64,000 bases of DNA from Bacillota bacterium (GTDB lineage Bacteria > Bacillota > Clostridia > Acetivibrionales > DSM-1351), in assembly GCA_023409265.1 (NCBI GenBank), contig JAEYHZ010000031.1, positions 138,562 through 202,561 of the forward strand. Direction: 5' to 3'. The position numbers and the translations under genes are program-made. Positions 6,132 to 14,932 of this stretch are shown piece after piece. Below the pieces are notes generated by a model that ran no database searches, was not told the DNA's origin, and saw only the letters and a program-made list of their open reading frames with translations. The number at the start of each line of letters is the position of its first letter. The stretch's first letter is position 1.

Positions 6132-8312
6132 GTGAAAAAAAGTCAGATTACAATGGATTTAAATAGTAAAAGAGTAAAGATACTGGGAAAGGCAAAAAAA
6201 CTCTTTTCAAACCTGCAGCCGGAGTCAAAGAAGATTCCCGAGGGATTAAAGACAGTTGGCCTGGTTCTGTATATATACAGGTTTTTTTTATTTTTTCCAC
6301 TGGCAATAATCTACATGGAGATAGTGTTCAAACTATCCGTGTTCAAGTCCTTTTATGATACAGGTATTGTTTATATGATACTTTTTTCAATTCCGGCAGG
6401 GCTTATTCTCTACATAATATCTACTTTTGCCAAGCGCCGGGTCAATAGAATTATTTCCGTTGTCCTGACGGCTGTGGTTACTCTGGTTTATCTGGTTCAG
6501 GTTGTCTATTACCAGGTATTCACAACCTTTTTTGCTTTGTTTTCATTAAACGGGGCAGGACAGGTTTTACAGTTCTGGCGTGAAATACTTTTAGCTATTG
6601 GGAAAAATATTATTCCTATCATATTTTTACTAATGCCTCTGATCTTTATTGTATTTTGGGGTAACAAACTGCTTCCGGCAGATAAAACGGCCTGGAGCTT
6701 CAAAGGGCTTATAACCGGAACAGCGTTATTACTCCAGATTATTACAACTCTGCTGGTATATAATGCCGATGGAGGAGAACTAAGTACAAGATTCCTTTAC
6801 TCCGATGCAATAATACCTGATTTATCCGTCAGCAGATTTGGTCTCATGACTACAACCCGCTTGGATGTAAAACATCTTGTATTTGGATTTAAGCCCGAAA
6901 GTGAATTAAATCAGGATGATCCTGAATATGCTGAAGATGACAACTTTGTTTCAGCAGGTAACGAAACTACTTCTGCTGCAAGTACAGCAGATAATTCAGC
7001 TTCAAGCAGCACCATTCAAGCTGAAACTACCACCCATGGCTCCAAACAGGCAGGTGTTCAAAATGAAACTGTTGAGTACAATGTGATGAATATTGATTTT
7101 GATAAGCTTATTTATTCGGAAACAGATCCTGAAATACAAGAGATGCATAGATATTTCAAAAGTGTCGAACCTACAAAAAAGAATAAGTATACAGGTATGT
7201 ATAAAGGGAAAAATCTAATTTTTATAACTGCTGAAGGATTTTCTCCCTATGCAGTTAACAAGGATTTAACTCCCACTCTTTACAGGATGCAGCAGGAAGG
7301 CTTCAGGTTTACAAATTTTTATACTCCCATATGGGGTGTAAGTACCTCTGATGGAGAATATGTGGCATGCAACTCCCTTGTCCCAAAATCCGGTGTTTGG
7401 AGTTTTTATGTATCAGGAAGAAACCATATGCCTTTTGTTATGGGAAACCAGCTGAAAAAATTAGGCTATAGTACCAGAGCATATCATAATCATACCTATA
7501 CTTATTACCACAGAGATGTTTCACATCCCAATATGGGTTATGATTACAAGGCAGTTGGGCACGGCCTTGATGTATCAAAGTCCTGGCCTGAATCAGATCT
7601 TGAAATGATTGAGAAGACTACGGATGAGTTTATTGAAGATAAACCCTTCCATACATATTTTATGACTGTAAGCGGGCATTTGCAGTATACTTTTGGCGGT
7701 AACGCCATGGCGGTAAAAAATAAAGATTTCGTAAAGGATCTTCAATATTCGGATCACGTTAAGGCCTATCTGGCATGCCAGATTGAATTGGACAGAGCAA
7801 TGGGTGAACTGATTGCCCGTCTTGAAAAGGCCGGGGTTGCAGAGGATACTCTTATTGCCATAAGCCCTGATCATTATCCATACGGTTTGAAAATAGAGGA
7901 GATCAGTGAATTGGCAGGACACAGGATTGAAGAAAATTTTGAGTTGTACAAAGGAATATTCCTGCTCTGGTCAAAGGGAATGACATCTGAAACCATTGAT
8001 AAACCCTGCTCAAGTATGGATATTCTTCCTACTCTTTCAAATCTCATGGGAGTTGAATATGATTCAAGACTGCTGATGGGAAGAGATATTTTTTCAGATG
8101 CTTCACCACTGGTTACTTTTTCCAATTGGAGCTGGTTAACAGATAAAGCTCGATACAATTCCAGGCAAAGAAAGTTGACTCTTGCTGATGGAGAGACTGC
8201 GGAAACGGTAACAAAGAAATATAAGGCCGAAATATCTAAACAGGTAAACAATAAGTTCACATATTCTACAAAAATACTGGATAATAACTATTATGCAAAA
8301 ATCTTTAAATAG
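6132..8312 (+). CDS. LTA synthase / sulfatase-family membrane phosphotransferase
   Basis: A 726-residue protein. About five transmembrane helices lie in residues 40-215, followed by an extracytoplasmic Ser/Thr/Ala-rich linker (about 275-315) and an alkaline-phosphatase-superfamily domain to the C terminus. Catalytic features: E368 in FITAEGFS (metal ligand), Thr405 in WGVSTSDGEY (nucleophile position of LtaS) and SPDHYPYG near 577-584. LtaS-like enzymes transfer glycerol phosphate from phosphatidylglycerol to polyglycerol phosphate or modify other surface glycans. The natural substrate here is not known. GTG is the first start in frame; its ribosome site is weak (GGGAAG about 11 bases upstream), and the ATG at 6153 is an alternative. 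It is monocistronic. Confidence 0.82.
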   Translation: MKKSQITMDLNSKRVKILGKAKKLFSNLQPESKKIPEGLKTVGLVLYIYRFFLFFPLAIIYMEIVFKLSVFKSFYDTGIVYMILFSIPAGLILYIISTFAKRRVNRIISVVLTAVVTLVYLVQVVYYQVFTTFFALFSLNGAGQVLQFWREILLAIGKNIIPIIFLLMPLIFIVFWGNKLLPADKTAWSFKGLITGTALLLQIITTLLVYNADGGELSTRFLYSDAIIPDLSVSRFGLMTTTRLDVKHLVFGFKPESELNQDDPEYAEDDNFVSAGNETTSAASTADNSASSSTIQAETTTHGSKQAGVQNETVEYNVMNIDFDKLIYSETDPEIQEMHRYFKSVEPTKKNKYTGMYKGKNLIFITAEGFSPYAVNKDLTPTLYRMQQEGFRFTNFYTPIWGVSTSDGEYVACNSLVPKSGVWSFYVSGRNHMPFVMGNQLKKLGYSTRAYHNHTYTYYHRDVSHPNMGYDYKAVGHGLDVSKSWPESDLEMIEKTTDEFIEDKPFHTYFMTVSGHLQYTFGGNAMAVKNKDFVKDLQYSDHVKAYLACQIELDRAMGELIARLEKAGVAEDTLIAISPDHYPYGLKIEEISELAGHRIEENFELYKGIFLLWSKGMTSETIDKPCSSMDILPTLSNLMGVEYDSRLLMGRDIFSDASPLVTFSNWSWLTDKARYNSRQRKLTLADGETAETVTKKYKAEISKQVNNKFTYSTKILDNNYYAKIFK

Positions 8313-8379
8313 GAAATGTATACCGGTATTTGGTTTAATAGCTTGAGCTCGTACGTTCTTGCACACTCCGAAATTATTA

Positions 8380-8408
8380 TTGACAAAACTGGTCTTAGGA
8401 TGCTATAT
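8380..8408 (+). promoter_or_regulatory. SigA promoter of the trpP-ECF operon
   Basis: TTGACA at 8380-8385, then 18 bases, then TATATT at 8404-8409 preceded by TGC (extended -10). Predicted transcription starts near 8415, immediately before the GAG/TAG array. Confidence 0.75.
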
Positions 8409-8415
8409 TTTTTAC

Positions 8416-8455
8416 AAGTAGAGACGAGAAGAGATTAGATTAGACGAGATGAGAC
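8416..8455 (+). promoter_or_regulatory. TRAP (MtrB)-like binding site: seven GAG/TAG repeats
   Basis: GAG or TAG triplets start at 8421, 8426, 8431, 8436, 8441, 8446 and 8451, each separated by exactly two bases, with AAG at 8416 in the same phase. Known fact: TRAP binds 9-11 (G/U)AG triplets spaced by 2-3 bases, and TRAP represses trpP in Bacillus. The array sits at the predicted 5' end of the transcript for a TrpP-like gene. GTAGAG (8418-8423) can also pair with CTCTAC (8568-8573) in the downstream hairpin, which gives a plausible switch. Confidence 0.75.
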
Positions 8456-8563
8456 AAATGTGGAAATTTATGTTTCCCTTTTACAGCAGTTTTTATTACT
8501 GACTGTTATAATTTGGGCAATCAGCAATTTGCTTGGATTATTAAAATTAAATATGATAACTTC

Positions 8564-8601
8564 AAACCTCTACCAAAATATTATTTTTGTGGAGGTTTTT
8601 T
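8564..8601 (+). promoter_or_regulatory. RBS-covering hairpin / possible attenuator before trpP
   Basis: AAACCTC (8564-8570) pairs with GAGGTTT (8592-8598), extended by further pairs up to a 5-base loop at 8579-8583. The 3' arm contains the ribosome site GGAGG (8591-8595) and continues into a T run, so the same element could stop transcription or hide the ribosome site. Confidence 0.7.
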
Positions 8602-8603
8602 AT

Positions 8604-9170
8604 ATGGAGACGGCAGCTAAAAGAGTAGTTGTGAAAGATCAGAAAAAAGGTCTTTCCATTTCCGATGTAATTCTGGTAGGTGTTCTCTTAGCAGTAGGTG
8701 CAGTTCTGAAGTTTTTCGTAGGATCAATGTTTTCAGCAGGTATGAAACCAAACTTTATTATTGCCATGTACTGCCTGGCAATCCTTCTGATCAAGCCAAG
8801 ATTCCTAGAAGCGGTCATTATCGGTATTATAGCCGGTGCAATATGTCAGGTATTTCCCGGTACACCCTACATTAATCTGATAAGTGAACCGGTGGGGGCA
8901 ATTGTAATGGCAGCCCTCGTATATTTACCGCTTCAAATTGGAAAGTTTTCACTAAAGCCTATAGTCGGTACATTTATAAGCACTTTGGCAAGTGGTATGA
9001 TGTTTATTGGTGTTCTATATGCAGCCTTTTATACAGGTGCCAATGTTAAGACAATGCCTATCAGTGTATTTATAGTGATAGTTCTTGGAACAGCTGTTAT
9101 AAATTCAATAATCGTGCAGGTACTGTATATACCATTAAAACTGGCATTGGGACGTGGAAAAAATGATTAA
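8604..9170 (+). CDS. trpP: TrpP-like tryptophan transporter / ECF S component
   Basis: A 188-residue protein with about six hydrophobic helices. The N-terminal half (VGVLLAVGAVLKFFVG, then GMKPNFIIAMYCLAILL) matches the conserved pattern of Bacillus TrpP. The frame is open upstream to GTG 8460, but that would run through the leader hairpin; ATG 8604 with GGAGG at 8591-8595 is the start. The next three genes encode two ABC ATPases and a T component, so this protein is probably the substrate-binding S component of a dedicated ECF importer for tryptophan or a precursor. Substrate assignment rests on TrpP similarity plus the TRAP-like site. Confidence 0.75.
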   Translation: METAAKRVVVKDQKKGLSISDVILVGVLLAVGAVLKFFVGSMFSAGMKPNFIIAMYCLAILLIKPRFLEAVIIGIIAGAICQVFPGTPYINLISEPVGAIVMAALVYLPLQIGKFSLKPIVGTFISTLASGMMFIGVLYAAFYTGANVKTMPISVFIVIVLGTAVINSIIVQVLYIPLKLALGRGKND

Positions 9171-9223
9171 TAACAAAAATTCAATCATTTTCTGCTGCTG
9201 TTTCAATGGAAATGGAGCAAACA

Positions 9224-10066
9224 ATGATTGAATTCAGAAACTTTTCCTTTAAATATAAAAACGGTGAAAAAAACGCTTTAACCGGAATTAATTTATCTAT
9301 AAATAAAGGTGACTTTGTGGGAGTAATAGGCAACAGTGGAGCAGGAAAATCCACTTTTACCTATGCTGTTAACGGAGTTATCCCTCATCATTTCGAAGGG
9401 GATTTTTACGGAGAAGTCATTGTAAACGGTGAGGATACTGTAGAAGCATCTCCTTCAAAACTTGCATTAAGTGTCGGAAGCGTATTCCAGGATATTGACG
9501 GGCAAATGGTATCCTCAGTGGTTGAGGATGAATTGCTCTTTGGGCTGGAGAATTTTGGTGTACCGCATGATGAAATAGAATCCAGAATAACTGATATTCT
9601 CCAAATGGTTGGCATTGAAGAACTCAGGTATAGAAACATCAGTACTTTGAGCGGTGGGCAAAAACAAAAGGTGGCAATATCTGCTGTTGTATCCCTGATG
9701 CCTGATATTCTGGTTTTAGACGAACCCACCGCAGAATTGGACCCTCAAAGCAGTCATCAGATTTTCGGCATGCTCAGGATGCTCAATGAAAAAATGGGTA
9801 TTACCATCATTGTTGTGGAACAGAAGATAATGCTTCTCAGCGAATTCTCAAAACGGCTGCTTATATTTAACGAAGGAAGTATTTACCTGGACGGTTCTCC
9901 CCAGGAGGTTCTGAAGGATACATCAAAACTTCAGGAGATTGGGGTGAACTGCCCCAGGGTAGCATCGCTTGCAAATATACTGAAGGACAGAAAGTTATAT
10001 AGTGGAGGAGTACCTGTAAATATTGACGAAGCTGAAGTAATGGTGAAGACTATCATTAAGGAATGA
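9224..10066 (+). CDS. ECF transporter ATPase A1
   Basis: A 280-residue ABC ATPase. Walker A GNSGAGKST is at residues 36-44, the Q loop follows in VFQDID, the signature LSGGQKQK is near 142, and Walker B ILVLDEPTAELD is near 162-173. The usual switch-loop histidine is replaced: VVEQK places Q200 where VxH normally lies, so hydrolysis at one of the two sites may be impaired or asymmetric. ATG 9224 with GGAG at 9214-9217 is preferred over ATG 9206, which lacks a ribosome site. It acts with the following ATPase and T component to drive the TrpP-like S component. Confidence 0.85.
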   Translation: MIEFRNFSFKYKNGEKNALTGINLSINKGDFVGVIGNSGAGKSTFTYAVNGVIPHHFEGDFYGEVIVNGEDTVEASPSKLALSVGSVFQDIDGQMVSSVVEDELLFGLENFGVPHDEIESRITDILQMVGIEELRYRNISTLSGGQKQKVAISAVVSLMPDILVLDEPTAELDPQSSHQIFGMLRMLNEKMGITIIVVEQKIMLLSEFSKRLLIFNEGSIYLDGSPQEVLKDTSKLQEIGVNCPRVASLANILKDRKLYSGGVPVNIDEAEVMVKTIIKE

Positions 10067-10102
10067 TTAAATAATAAATTCCTCGGGTCTTATTATTTAA
10101 TC
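10065..10102 (+). other. Intercistronic hairpin between ECF ATPase genes
   Basis: GATTAAATAATAA (10065-10077) is perfectly repeated in reverse complement at 10090-10102, and it overlaps the stop codon of the first ATPase. It has no T tail, so it may protect or cleave the mRNA rather than terminate it. Confidence 0.6.
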
Positions 10103-10141
10103 TTTCCTAAGTAGGATTGTCACAAATTTGGGAGGTTTAAG

Positions 10142-10969
10142 GTGATTAATTTCAGCGATGTTTGCTTTGCTTATGATAAAAAGAATATACTTGAAAATGT
10201 TAACTTTACAATAAAAGAAAGCGAATTTGTTGCAATTGTGGGAAGAAACGGAGCCGGTAAGACTACTTTGATGAAGTTGTTTAACGGGCTTTTAAAGCCT
10301 GCCTCGGGAACTGTAACAGTTGAAGGACTGGATACCAGGGCAGCAAAAACCAGTGAACTTGCGAAAAAGGTAGGATTTCTTTTCCAGAATCCTGACAGAC
10401 AGATTTGTCAGAATACAGTTAGAGCAGAAATTGAGTTTGGACTGAAATGTGTTTTATCAGATAAAAATGAAATCGAAAAAAGATGCCTTGCTACATTAAA
10501 CAACTTTAGCTTTGATGGCACTAAAGATCCATTTTCTCTCAGCAGGGGAGAGCGGCAGAAAGTAGCACTGGCATCTGTCCTGGCGGTTTCTCCAAAAATC
10601 ATGGTTCTGGATGAACCTACCACAGGACTGGACTACAAAGAGTGCATGCAGATAATGGATATTATCAAAGATCTGAATGAGAAGGGTACCACTATTATAA
10701 TGGTTTGCCATGATATGGAGCTGGTTGCGGATTTTGCCAGGCGCGTTATTGTAATTGGAGACGGAGGAGTACTGGCAGATGATATATGCGAAAATATTAT
10801 GGTTAATGATGATGTATTAAGAAGGACCTCACTTGCTCCTCCGCAGATAGCAGAGCTGGCAATAAGGCTTGGAGAAGGCTTCAATGGAATATTAACCGTC
10901 GATGAAATGGCTGACAGAATAGAAAGCAGTAAATGTGGCTGCTCATCAGCCAACTGGAGGGTATTATGA
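10142..10969 (+). CDS. ECF transporter ATPase A2
   Basis: A 275-residue ABC ATPase. Walker A GRNGAGKTT is at 34-42, Walker B IMVLDEPTTGLD is near 156-167, and the switch loop MVCHD keeps its histidine. The signature reads LSRGERQ, with Arg replacing the second residue of the usual LSGGQ. The C terminus holds a short CGCS cluster. Start is GTG with a strong GGGAGG site 6 bases upstream. The stop overlaps the ATG of the T component (ATGA), so the two are translationally coupled. The complementary degeneracy with A1 suggests a functional heterodimer. Confidence 0.85.
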   Translation: MINFSDVCFAYDKKNILENVNFTIKESEFVAIVGRNGAGKTTLMKLFNGLLKPASGTVTVEGLDTRAAKTSELAKKVGFLFQNPDRQICQNTVRAEIEFGLKCVLSDKNEIEKRCLATLNNFSFDGTKDPFSLSRGERQKVALASVLAVSPKIMVLDEPTTGLDYKECMQIMDIIKDLNEKGTTIIMVCHDMELVADFARRVIVIGDGGVLADDICENIMVNDDVLRRTSLAPPQIAELAIRLGEGFNGILTVDEMADRIESSKCGCSSANWRVL

Positions 10970-11730
10970 AAGGGATGCTGGAATACGCTCAGGGAGATAC
11001 AATAATACATGAATTGAATCCGTTGACAAAAATGCTGCTCGCCTTTCTGCTTTGCTTAAGCAGTTTTGTCAGCAGTTATATACTTATGGCTGTGGGTATT
11101 ATAGTGTTAAATCTAGTAATTGCAGCTTTGGCCGGGATTGCAAACAAGGCTTTTTCACTTTTGAAAACTCTGTTAAAAATAGGTATCATACTATTTTTAC
11201 TTCAGATATTCTTTATTCGAACAGGTAATGTATTGCTGGATCTTCCGTTCAATCTGGTCATCACAGATGCAGGTCTGAATTTTTCAGTTTTGCTTGTATT
11301 GAGACTGGTTGGTGCTACAATGCCCCTGGTGCTTATGCTGACTGTGACAAAGATGAGCGATTTGACCAATGTGCTTGTGCAGAAGCTGCATATCCCTTAC
11401 AAATACACCTTTGCTTTCATAACCGCACTCAGGTTTATTCCCATATTTGAAAATGAAATGAATGGAATAATCGAAGCTCAGACTGCAAGAGGTGTAGAGT
11501 TTGATACTAAAAACCCCATAAAAAAACTTAAACTTGTTTTACCTTTATGTGTTCCCCTTTTGATTTCATCTGTTAAGAGAATTGATGGAAGTGCTATTTC
11601 GGCAGAACTGAGGGGCTTTAACCTAAGACAGAAAAACAGCGGTTACAAGAGATATTTTTTTAAGGGTATGGATTATCTGGCAATGTTGGTTTCGGCAGCA
11701 ATACTGCTGGTAAGCTCATTTATCGCTTAA
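10966..11730 (+). CDS. ECF transporter transmembrane T component
   Basis: A 254-residue membrane protein with about five to six helices. It carries the two short cytoplasmic motifs that couple T components to their ATPases: AQTARGVEF near residue 180 and AELRGFN near residue 220. ATG 10966 overlaps the A2 stop and has GGAGGG at 10957-10962. It is the last gene of the trpP-ecfA1-ecfA2-ecfT operon. The next gene is on the opposite strand. Confidence 0.85.
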   Translation: MKGMLEYAQGDTIIHELNPLTKMLLAFLLCLSSFVSSYILMAVGIIVLNLVIAALAGIANKAFSLLKTLLKIGIILFLLQIFFIRTGNVLLDLPFNLVITDAGLNFSVLLVLRLVGATMPLVLMLTVTKMSDLTNVLVQKLHIPYKYTFAFITALRFIPIFENEMNGIIEAQTARGVEFDTKNPIKKLKLVLPLCVPLLISSVKRIDGSAISAELRGFNLRQKNSGYKRYFFKGMDYLAMLVSAAILLVSSFIA

Positions 11731-11817
11731 AGATTCCATATAGTTTGATATTATAAAAGATTCCCACATATTTGATATCATAAAAGAGCCCATTTGCGGA
11801 CGAATTTATTATATATT

Positions 11818-12657
11818 TTACCACTCTTTATCAGGATCAAAGCCTTTTACTTGTACTGTTTCCAGTAAAGGGCTTTTTGCTATATCTTCCGGCGTGACAA
11901 ATATACCTTTGTTACTGTCCAGATTATAGCCAAACCGGTTGAAAGCCTGCCATACCATCAGGGAACAGTTCTCGCTTCCGGGGATTTTATCATTGTAACA
12001 TTTAGTGGCAAATATATTATATTTTATACCCATAAGCTTTTGTTCTGAATATTTTAAGATTTCATCAATAGTATTAATGTCAGCATTTTTTAGTCGCATT
12101 ACTTTTAAAGTGGGGTAATACAGCCATTTGGAAATATCCTGCTTCATACTGATTGTACCCGGCTGCAGGGATTCCAGGGTAATACCCTTTTCAGCATCTA
12201 TTACAATTCCACAGTGTCCATGCCTCCAAAACAGAGTTTGAGCTGATTTTGTAAGAAGTATATCTCCATCTCTCAGCGGGGCCATGCCAAATGTGTTACT
12301 ATTGTCTGAGCCGTTTAAAATAAGTGTTTCCTGGCTTGTAAATGGGTTTAATTTTTCAGTATACATCTTATTTCTGGTGTAATAACTGTCCTGAAAGTCA
12401 AGTATTTTAGCTTTACCGTCGTTTTTGGACAGCAGATCGTCAACAGCCGGCTTTCCCAGTCCTGTTTGTTTCAGCAGCAGAGAATAATCAGAAGAAGTAA
12501 GAGTTTTGTTCTCAAATAAGTGAGAGATATCAGCCTTCGGTGCTGTAGGGTAGTAAACTGCCCTGTAATTATTTGCGAAAATGAAAAAACAATAAAAGTT
12601 TATAAGTAATGTTACTAAACTGACACAAACCTTAAATTTAATGCTTGGTTTTTTCAA
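11818..12657 (-). CDS. YiiX-like permuted papain-fold (NlpC/P60-type) hydrolase
   Basis: A 279-residue protein. An N-terminal hydrophobic helix (residues 9-27, signal peptide or anchor) is followed by a linker and a catalytic domain from about residue 120. LRDGDILLTKS and RHGHCGIVID supply the histidine half. ENCSLMVWQAF, further downstream, supplies the cysteine nucleophile, so the order is His before Cys as in circularly permuted NlpC/P60 (YiiX/YebB-like) enzymes. Likely an exported amidase or thioesterase acting on peptidoglycan or lipid; the substrate is unknown. It is monocistronic on the minus strand. Confidence 0.7.
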   Translation of the reverse strand: MKKPSIKFKVCVSLVTLLINFYCFFIFANNYRAVYYPTAPKADISHLFENKTLTSSDYSLLLKQTGLGKPAVDDLLSKNDGKAKILDFQDSYYTRNKMYTEKLNPFTSQETLILNGSDNSNTFGMAPLRDGDILLTKSAQTLFWRHGHCGIVIDAEKGITLESLQPGTISMKQDISKWLYYPTLKVMRLKNADINTIDEILKYSEQKLMGIKYNIFATKCYNDKIPGSENCSLMVWQAFNRFGYNLDSNKGIFVTPEDIAKSPLLETVQVKGFDPDKEW

Positions 12658-12841
12658 ATCTTTTCTCCTGCCTTTGATTTCAAATTATAAAATTTTTCCA
12701 ATCGTTTAAAAAAGTTTACAAAATAGTATTTGCAAAAAGCTGTAAGTTAATTCTCGATTTATCAGACAAAGACTAAAAATTAACTGTATAATTGGTATAC
12801 GAAATTTATTGAAGCCGGGCGGGCTTATGGAGGAATTGTTG

Positions 12842-13357
12842 ATGAGAAAAAATAATAGTATTGTGGGATTACTGCTCATATCGGTAGGAGTAATTGTTTT
12901 ATTATTAAGAGCTCTATTCGGAATTAGATTATTTGAGTTTAATACTAATGATTTTTGGGTGTTCATTGTTTTACTTGTAGGTTTATCCTTTGAACTGGCA
13001 TTTTTTATGACCGGTTCAAAACCGGGCTTACTGGTACCGGGAGGAATAATAACCACCATAGGTTTATTGTTTATGTTTGAAGTTGCTACAGACTGGAACT
13101 TTGCAGAGTATACCTGGCCGGTATATATCTTATCTGTAGCTGTTGGATTGTTTCAAATGTATATTTTCTCCAGAAGGGAAAAAGGGCTTCTCATAGCCAG
13201 TCTTATTGTTGGAGGTGTAGCAGCCTTCTTCATGGCTTGTATGGTTTTAAACAGGGTAACCTCAATCATAAGGCCGGAATTCTTTATACCTGTAGCTTTG
13301 ATAGCAGCCGGTATAGCGTTATTCTTCAGCGGTAGAACAAGGAAATCTCAGTATTAG
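12842..13357 (+). CDS. Multipass membrane protein, LiaF/DUF5668-like
   Basis: A 171-residue protein with about five to six helices. It opens with NSIVGLLLISVGVIVLLLR, the repeated-helix pattern of the DUF5668 / LiaF N-terminal transmembrane domain. The C terminus GRTRKSQY is cytoplasmic and basic. There is no soluble C-terminal LiaF domain. Role unknown; relatives sense or respond to envelope stress. ATG 12842 is set by GGAGGA at 12829-12834; the ATG at 12809 lacks a site. Confidence 0.65.
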   Translation: MRKNNSIVGLLLISVGVIVLLLRALFGIRLFEFNTNDFWVFIVLLVGLSFELAFFMTGSKPGLLVPGGIITTIGLLFMFEVATDWNFAEYTWPVYILSVAVGLFQMYIFSRREKGLLIASLIVGGVAAFFMACMVLNRVTSIIRPEFFIPVALIAAGIALFFSGRTRKSQY

Positions 13358-13694
13358 AATTTTGAGCAGTAAGAATCTGTGAAGTAAAGAGGATAGGCTT
13401 TAAATCTGGTAAACAAGCCAGATAAACTAAAGAGAGACCGGAAGAAAATATTATAATTGAAAGAGGAAGATATAATTCTGATTATATAGAGCCTGGTCTT
13501 AAGACAGGTTGCGGCTGATGCTCTGCTATGGTATATTATAGCTAAGCATTAGCCGTTTGTTTTTATGTCCGGAAAAGTAAGATTTTCGGCCTGAAAAAAA
13601 CCTTGAAGTGCCATTAATTAGGCGTATTACATGAGAATGTTAATGATTTAATATTATAGAGTTACTCTGACTTTATATGTCCGGAGGTGTATTG
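13358..13694. other. Spacer with hairpins before dgt
   Basis: A 337-base spacer. ATCTGG/CCAGAT makes a small hairpin at about 13405-13424 and a terminator lies at 13513-13565. The remaining 130 bases lead into the dGTPase gene; I see no clear consensus promoter there. Confidence 0.5.
13513..13565 (+). terminator. Terminator before dgt
   Basis: GGCTGATGCT (13513-13522) pairs with AGCATTAGCC (13545-13554), an inner GCTAT/ATAGC stem lies between, and GTTTGTTTTT follows. Confidence 0.7.
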
Positions 13695-14840
13695 ATGGAG
13701 TGGAGAAAGCTAAGAGAACAGCAGGAGGACCGATTAAGTCCCTTTGCTGCTAAAAACGGAAATTCCTTTGGAAGACTTATTGAGGAGGAGAAATGTCCGA
13801 TCAGAACTGACTTTGAACGGGATGGTAACAGAATCCTGTATTCTATGGAATTTCGAAGGCTGAGGCATAAAACCCAGGTTTTTTTTAATGCCAAAAACGA
13901 TCATATCTGTACCCGGATGGAACATGTTTTAAATGTAGGTTCCATTGCAGTTACCATAGCCAGAACCTTAAACATGAATCAGGATCTGACTTATGCCATA
14001 GCTTTGGGTCATGATCTTGGCCATGCTCCCTTTGGACACAGCGGTGAAAGAGTTCTTAACAAATGCATGAAAAAGCTTGACAGCTCAGCGGGCTTCCAGC
14101 ACGAACTCCATAGCCTGCGTGTAGTTGAAAAGCTGGCTACCAGAATATCAAAAGAAAAAATAAATGACAATTGCGGACTTAACCTGACCTTTGAAGTTAA
14201 GGACGGAATTGTTTCACACTGCGGCGAAAAGTATAATGAATACATTCTTAACAGAGATTTGACTAAGACTCCAGCCACGCTGCAAAACATTAAAAAAAGG
14301 GGTGCATTGCCATTTACACTTGAGGCCTGTATCGTAAGGCTGGTTGACAAAATAGCCTATGTGGGCAGAGATATCGAAGATGCCGTCAGAGTAAAACTGA
14401 TGGATATGAAGGATATCCCAAGTGATATAAGAAATGAATTGGGGCACAGCAATGGAGAAATAATTAATACCCTGGTCCGTGACCTTGTGGAGAGCAGCTA
14501 TGACAGGGATTGTATTCAGTTAAGCCCTGCCAAGGGAGAAGCTCTTGAAAAGCTTATAAATGAGAACGTCAGGCTGATATACAAGGCTGATAAGATAACC
14601 CGTTATGAGAAGATAGCCGAAAATACTCTTGAGGGTTTGTTTGACAGCATTCTGGAGAGCTTATCGGATGTTGAAAAGCTTCAGTTCAGTGACTTGAAAG
14701 TTCTACGTATGTTTTATAAATTTATTTTGGATAAATGTTATGATGGAAATGAAAGCAATGCTCAGAAGGTTATAGATTTTATAGCCGGTATGACAGATTC
14801 TTTTGCTCAGAGCTGTTTTGAAGAAATTTATTGGATGTAA
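13695..14840 (+). CDS. dgt: dGTPase-like deoxynucleotide triphosphohydrolase
   Basis: A 381-residue HD-family triphosphohydrolase. The HD ligands are visible in RMEHVLNVGS (H77) and GHDLGHAPFGHSGE (H106-D107, followed by the conserved HAPFGH loop), and in the downstream VRLVDKIAYVGRDIED (Asp). Expected reaction: dGTP or another dNTP to deoxynucleoside plus triphosphate. Length fits the shorter, dgt type 2 class. ATG 13695 follows GGAGGTG at 13683-13689. The following gene encodes a YfbR-type dNMP nucleotidase, so the pair could drain dNTP pools at two points. Confidence 0.88.
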   Translation: MEWRKLREQQEDRLSPFAAKNGNSFGRLIEEEKCPIRTDFERDGNRILYSMEFRRLRHKTQVFFNAKNDHICTRMEHVLNVGSIAVTIARTLNMNQDLTYAIALGHDLGHAPFGHSGERVLNKCMKKLDSSAGFQHELHSLRVVEKLATRISKEKINDNCGLNLTFEVKDGIVSHCGEKYNEYILNRDLTKTPATLQNIKKRGALPFTLEACIVRLVDKIAYVGRDIEDAVRVKLMDMKDIPSDIRNELGHSNGEIINTLVRDLVESSYDRDCIQLSPAKGEALEKLINENVRLIYKADKITRYEKIAENTLEGLFDSILESLSDVEKLQFSDLKVLRMFYKFILDKCYDGNESNAQKVIDFIAGMTDSFAQSCFEEIYWM

Positions 14841-14932
14841 AGTGTAAAACTGCGTTTTGCACATGAAAAAGCTGCTAGTGCGCCTTTTTCTGAAGTTAGA
14901 GAGCTATTTAGTTCGTGAAGGGGAGAAAAACT

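Noticed and set aside
8460..8603. N-terminal extension of TrpP by 48 codons from GTG 8460
   Set aside because: It begins at the edge of the GAG array, has no ribosome site, and passes through the hairpin that contains the real GGAGG for ATG 8604.
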